Source: Pratylenchus scribneri
Taxonomy: Eukaryota > Nematoda > Chromadorea > Rhabditida > Pratylenchidae
Length of the DNA stretch: 64,000 nt
NCBI GenBank assembly: GCA_030063045.1
Contig: JAQSEB010000050.1
Span: 434,001 to 498,000 of the forward strand
Direction of reading: 5' to 3'
A program made the translations under genes and the position numbers. The notes below the pieces were generated by a model. The model had not been told where the DNA came from, did not search any database, and saw only the letters and a list, made by a program, of their open reading frames with translations. Positions 63,401 to 64,000 of this stretch are shown here, in pieces (within the stretch, counting starts at the first letter, position 1; every line of letters begins with the position of its first letter).

Positions 63401-63930
63401 ACATGAAGAGAAGGGCCAGAGAGCCATTGAGGGGGAACGCGGAAAACAGGGGGAGGCCAATATTAGAAAATGGAGGTCCCAACCCCTGCCGTTGGCAATT
63501 TCGCTGACTGCTTCCTCCCCAATTTTGCCCTCAACAACCAATTCTTTCCTGTATGTGTTCCCCTTCAGCGCACATTCCCCATTTCCTTCTCCGCCCTCTT
63601 CCTACTTTTTTTTATATCGACTAAACCAAAACCACCAAAATTCGCGCACATTTTGTTATCATTTTTTTGCAAAAAATTTTGATTTTCCATATTAAAATTC
63701 GCACACAACACACAAGACAAAATACAGTGTGTTTTTAATTTATCTATTTAAGTGGCAGGCGTGATTGATGCTTAAGGGCATATCGTATATATTTACTCCT
63801 TTCCCTTCTCCAATCAGAATTTAATCATAATCAGCAGAAAATAATCAGAATAAAGTTATCACAATTATAAAATTACAATTATAAATCGCAATTAAAATTT
63901 ACAATTCACAATTAAAATTCGCAATTACAA
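57463..63930. other. Gene-poor 6.5-kb interval
   Basis: Overlapping short frames occur in all six readings, especially in GC-richer, CT/GA-biased segments (58.0-60.5 kb and 62.9-63.5 kb), but none has consistent exons or a recognisable domain. There are many GGCCAAA/TTTGGCC words. It is possibly upstream control DNA of a gene beyond the window. A foldback repeat lies at about 62 kb. Confidence 0.5.
61985..62338. repeat. Foldback copy, TTTTGGCCAT family
   Basis: The left arm has GGCCCATTCTTTTGGCCATA, AAGGAAGCAACCAATTTGGG and CCATTCAAAAGCCC. The right arm is the inverse with GGGCTTTCGAATGG, CATCTTCCCGGATTG and AACAAAAGAATGGCCC. Arms are about 95 bp and the loop about 150 bp. It is related to the copy at 28.2 kb. 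Confidence 0.7.
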
Positions 63931-63934
63931 TTTA

Positions 63935-64000
63935 CAATTACAAATCAGAATTACAATTACAATCGCAAATCAGAATTACAATTACAATCGCAAATCAGAA
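63935..64000. repeat. 25-bp minisatellite array, continues past window end
   Basis: Units AAATCAGAATTACAATTACA plus ATCGC in the forward orientation, preceded by degenerate AATTATAAATCGCAATT sequence from about 63860. The array is cut by the window edge. Confidence 0.9.

Overview
The window is nuclear DNA of a small, AT-rich invertebrate, most probably a nematode. Genes are compact and intron-rich: many introns are 38-60 bp, donors are GT (one clear GC), and acceptors are relaxed (TTTAG, TTTCAG, often plain AAG). Several same-strand neighbours lie only about 150-215 bp apart, as in nematode operons. The protein set resembles Caenorhabditis homologues. A plant-parasitic (tylenchid-type) nematode is a guess from splice style and repeats, not a demonstrated fact. 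Gene models were spliced by hand. In every model given as complete, the exon phases close on a stop codon.

Layout. 0.1-6.4 kb (+): ESRP/SYM-2 splicing regulator, 5' end outside the window. 7.0-9.0 kb (-): divergent RRM/RGG protein. 9.7-10.7 kb: large composite MITE. 10.9-12.0 kb (-): RMD-1-type microtubule regulator, divergent from a 40-residue membrane protein at 12.3 kb (+). 13.5-16.5 kb (+): SmB snRNP protein and Obg-like ATPase OLA1, spaced like an operon. 16.9-22.7 kb (+): Sp-family zinc-finger factor. 23.2-26.2 kb (-): synaptotagmin IV/XI-like protein. 26.2-31.7 kb: no gene found, includes a long minisatellite. 31.7-36.2 kb (-): CSN7-like protein upstream of PIP5K (PPK-1), spaced like an operon. 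37.0-40.3 kb (+): sorting nexin SNX1/2 broken by a 665-bp palindromic element. 41.4-44.4 kb (-): class I alpha-1,2-mannosidase. 44.8-47.2 kb (+): complex I NDUFB7 and an unrecognised acidic-tailed protein. 47.9-50.4 kb (+): mitochondrial ClpX. 51.9-55.4 kb (+): PTP1B-like phosphatase, with a possible tail-anchor exon at 56.4 kb. 56.7-64 kb: minisatellites and gene-poor DNA.

The genes are mostly unrelated housekeeping and regulatory genes and do not form one pathway. RNA processing (ESRP, SmB, RRM/RGG protein), mitochondria (NDUFB7, ClpX) and membrane traffic or phosphoinositides (PPK-1, SNX1/2, synaptotagmin, mannosidase) recur.

The most unusual content is repetitive. One 25-bp minisatellite occupies five separate loci in both orientations, two of them inside introns. 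There are MITE/foldback elements with readable target-site duplications: TAA, TTA, 8 bp, and TA. There are two tRNA-like SINE families, and one SINE copy has a MITE inserted between its A-box-like and B-box-like parts. No new multi-gene system (defence, biosynthetic or similar) was found.
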